From positions 124,001 through 188,000 of the forward strand of contig CAWCAT010000050.1 in assembly GCA_963793625.1 (NCBI GenBank): a stretch of DNA of 64,000 nt, given 5' to 3'. This document shows, piece by piece, positions 62,689-64,000 of the stretch; the first letter of the stretch is position 1, and every line of letters starts with the position of its first letter. This DNA comes from G963668605 sp963793625 (GTDB lineage Bacteria > Acidobacteriota > Terriglobia > Bryobacterales > Bryobacteraceae). Both the position numbers and the translations under genes were made by a program. Under the pieces are notes generated by a model, which did no database searches, was not told the origin of the DNA, and was given only the letters and a program-made list of their open reading frames with translations.

Positions 62689-64000
62689 ATGATAATCTTG
62701 ACGCAATACGGGGTGAAGTTCTTGGTATTAAGAATCGTTTGCAACAAGCTTCGTTTTTTGTGCACATTGGCTGTCCTGGTTGGCACTCCGCTTCTCGGAA
62801 ATTGGCAACTGGCTGGTCCCTATGGTGGACCTGCACAATACATTACAATTGACCCACAGAATCCGGCGACACTGCTGGTCGGCTCTGTTAATTCTCTGGT
62901 TTATCGTTCCACCGATTCAGGCAGCACGTGGGCGCGTCTTCCCTTTCCACGGCATTTCTCTGGAACCATCCGTACATTACTGATCGATTCCAAGGATTCG
63001 CGGCATTACTTTGCGGGCGTTCAAGTCACTGGAGCGAACGGCGCGGGTCTCTATGAGAGCCGCGATGCGGGCGAAACCTGGCAGTCGGTCTCGGATCTGG
63101 CGGGAAACTCAGTTGAGGCTATCGCAGCTTTTCCGGGCGACAGTACGCGGCTCGCGGTCGGCACACGCAACGGCGGATGGCTCAGCACCGATAATGGGGC
63201 TCACTGGACCCGCATTACTCCGAAGGAAAACGCCGAGTTGCTCTTTGTGACGGCGGTTGCTTTCCATCCAACCAACGCCGATATTTTTTACCTCGGCACT
63301 TCACACCTGCCTTGGAAAACCAGCGATGGAGGGAAGACCTGGCGGCCGATCAATGCGGGCATGATCGACGACTCGGATGTGTTCTCCGTTTCAGTGAATC
63401 CGAAGTCGCCTGACAATGTTTTCGCCAGTGCTTGCAGCGGTATTTACCGCAGCGACACGGGGGGAGACCGGTGGATCCGCGCCATCGGCATTCCAATGTC
63501 GCATCGCCGGACCCGTGTTATTACGAGGGAACCGGGAACACCGGAAACGATTTTTGCAGGAACTACGCTCGGTCTATTCCGTTCGCAGGATGGCGGCGTC
63601 ACCTGGCGGCAGATGAACAAACAGGATGTCAATTCGATTGCTTTTAGTCCGACTGATCCTAAGACGTTCTATGCCGCGACAGGACAAGGCGGTATCTGGA
63701 AGTCAACTAATGGCGGCGAAACGATGCAACCGCTGAATGCTGGCTTTGTTTCGCGCGGCATTGGACGTGTTGTTTCGTCGGGCAGTAATCTTTACGCCAA
63801 CACGCTTCAGGGTGCGGAGTTTGGCGGGATCTATGTCAGCGCCGATACAGGAAAAAGCTGGAAGTTGCTGGCCAATGCGGAAGCTTTGACCGACAACCAG
63901 ATACTCGGAATCTACGGATCCAACAAGCTCCGGAATATATTGTATGCCGCGAGCGAAAGCCGAATTCTGAAGTCCATTGACGGAGGCAAGACGTGGGCGC
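62689..64000 (+). CDS. Asp-box/sortilin-like repeat protein, 3' truncated
   Basis: Open from ATG 62689 (or GTG 62713, which follows a TATGAT -10 at 62688-62693) to the end of the window. A hydrophobic signal (LRFLCTLAVLVGTPLLG) precedes a beta-propeller with repeated Asp boxes: STDSGSTW, SRDAGETW, STDNGAHW, TSDGGKTW, SQDGGVTW, SADTGKSW and SIDGGKTW. This is the VPS10/BNR-like propeller found in exported acidobacterial proteins, which often carry a C-terminal TIGR03437 domain; that end is outside the window. Probably glycan-binding or structural, no catalytic site seen. Confidence 0.85.
   Translation, partial: MIILTQYGVKFLVLRIVCNKLRFLCTLAVLVGTPLLGNWQLAGPYGGPAQYITIDPQNPATLLVGSVNSLVYRSTDSGSTWARLPFPRHFSGTIRTLLIDSKDSRHYFAGVQVTGANGAGLYESRDAGETWQSVSDLAGNSVEAIAAFPGDSTRLAVGTRNGGWLSTDNGAHWTRITPKENAELLFVTAVAFHPTNADIFYLGTSHLPWKTSDGGKTWRPINAGMIDDSDVFSVSVNPKSPDNVFASACSGIYRSDTGGDRWIRAIGIPMSHRRTRVITREPGTPETIFAGTTLGLFRSQDGGVTWRQMNKQDVNSIAFSPTDPKTFYAATGQGGIWKSTNGGETMQPLNAGFVSRGIGRVVSSGSNLYANTLQGAEFGGIYVSADTGKSWKLLANAEALTDNQILGIYGSNKLRNILYAASESRILKSIDGGKTWA

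Overview
The window looks like an acidobacterial chromosome segment, most likely Bryobacterales/Solibacter-type. The reasons are two adjacent proteins with the Solibacter-type C-terminal domain (TIGR03437-like), Oar-like TonB receptors with carboxypeptidase-regulatory N-termini, an alternative complex III (ACIII) joined to a caa3-type cytochrome oxidase, a serine/threonine kinase with TPRs, a PEP-CTERM-like surface protein, and a moderately GC-rich composition. No rRNA, tRNA or CRISPR array was found.

Layout. 1-5.8 kb: 3' part of a GH2 glycosidase, two convergent TIGR03437-type secreted proteins (the first broken by two frameshifts) and a LamG-fold protein. 5.7-10.3 kb: tag and a TesA-like lipoprotein esterase, divergent from a LolD/YbbA-YbbP-type ABC exporter. 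10.3-13.6 kb: a minus-strand unit of SH3-like lipoprotein, Ser/Thr kinase-TPR and a small protein. 13.7-24.8 kb: metabolic and cell-envelope genes (DUF4832 protein, gamma-glutamyltransferase, acyl-CoA ligase, prmA, esterases, an enolase-superfamily enzyme), with a higBA toxin-antitoxin module at 22.3-23.0 kb. 24.9-27.0 kb: a histidine kinase and a response regulator with an XRE DNA-binding tail, divergent from the respiratory operon. 27.1-39.3 kb: actABCDEF, a small membrane protein, SCO, coxBACD. actA-F would oxidise quinol and feed electrons through cytochrome c to the caa3 oxidase, while SCO matures CuA. 39.4-41.3 kb: an ECF sigma factor with a putative anti-sigma and a CpxP/Spy-like protein, then rpmE. 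41.5-44.2 kb: a decayed IS256-family element and an Asn-Pro repeat PEP-CTERM-like protein. 44.2-49.0 kb: TonB receptor plus sulfatase. 49.0-49.3 kb: an apparent small transcription unit between convergent genes. 49.3-55.3 kb: hydrolase, MFS transporter, S13 D,D-peptidase, and a RodZ-like HTH protein overlapping a CarboxypepD_reg-type protein. 55.4-58.3 kb: flgM-flgN-like-flgK-flgL. 58.3-64 kb: a nitronate-monooxygenase-like enzyme, a tandem RidA-like secreted protein, an MscS channel and the start of an Asp-box repeat protein.

The strongest anomaly is a dense cluster of single-base frameshifts confined to actB and actC: about 19 in 4.3 kb, against about 9 in the other ~60 kb. Catalytic and ligand motifs are preserved between the breaks. 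This suggests either a local consensus problem or very recent decay. Other points of interest are a micro-ORF/small-RNA locus with a near-perfect sigma70 promoter and a terminator at 49.0-49.3 kb, a higBA promoter whose -35 and -10 both sit in palindromes, and several genes whose -10 boxes lie so close to the start codon that leaderless mRNAs are likely.
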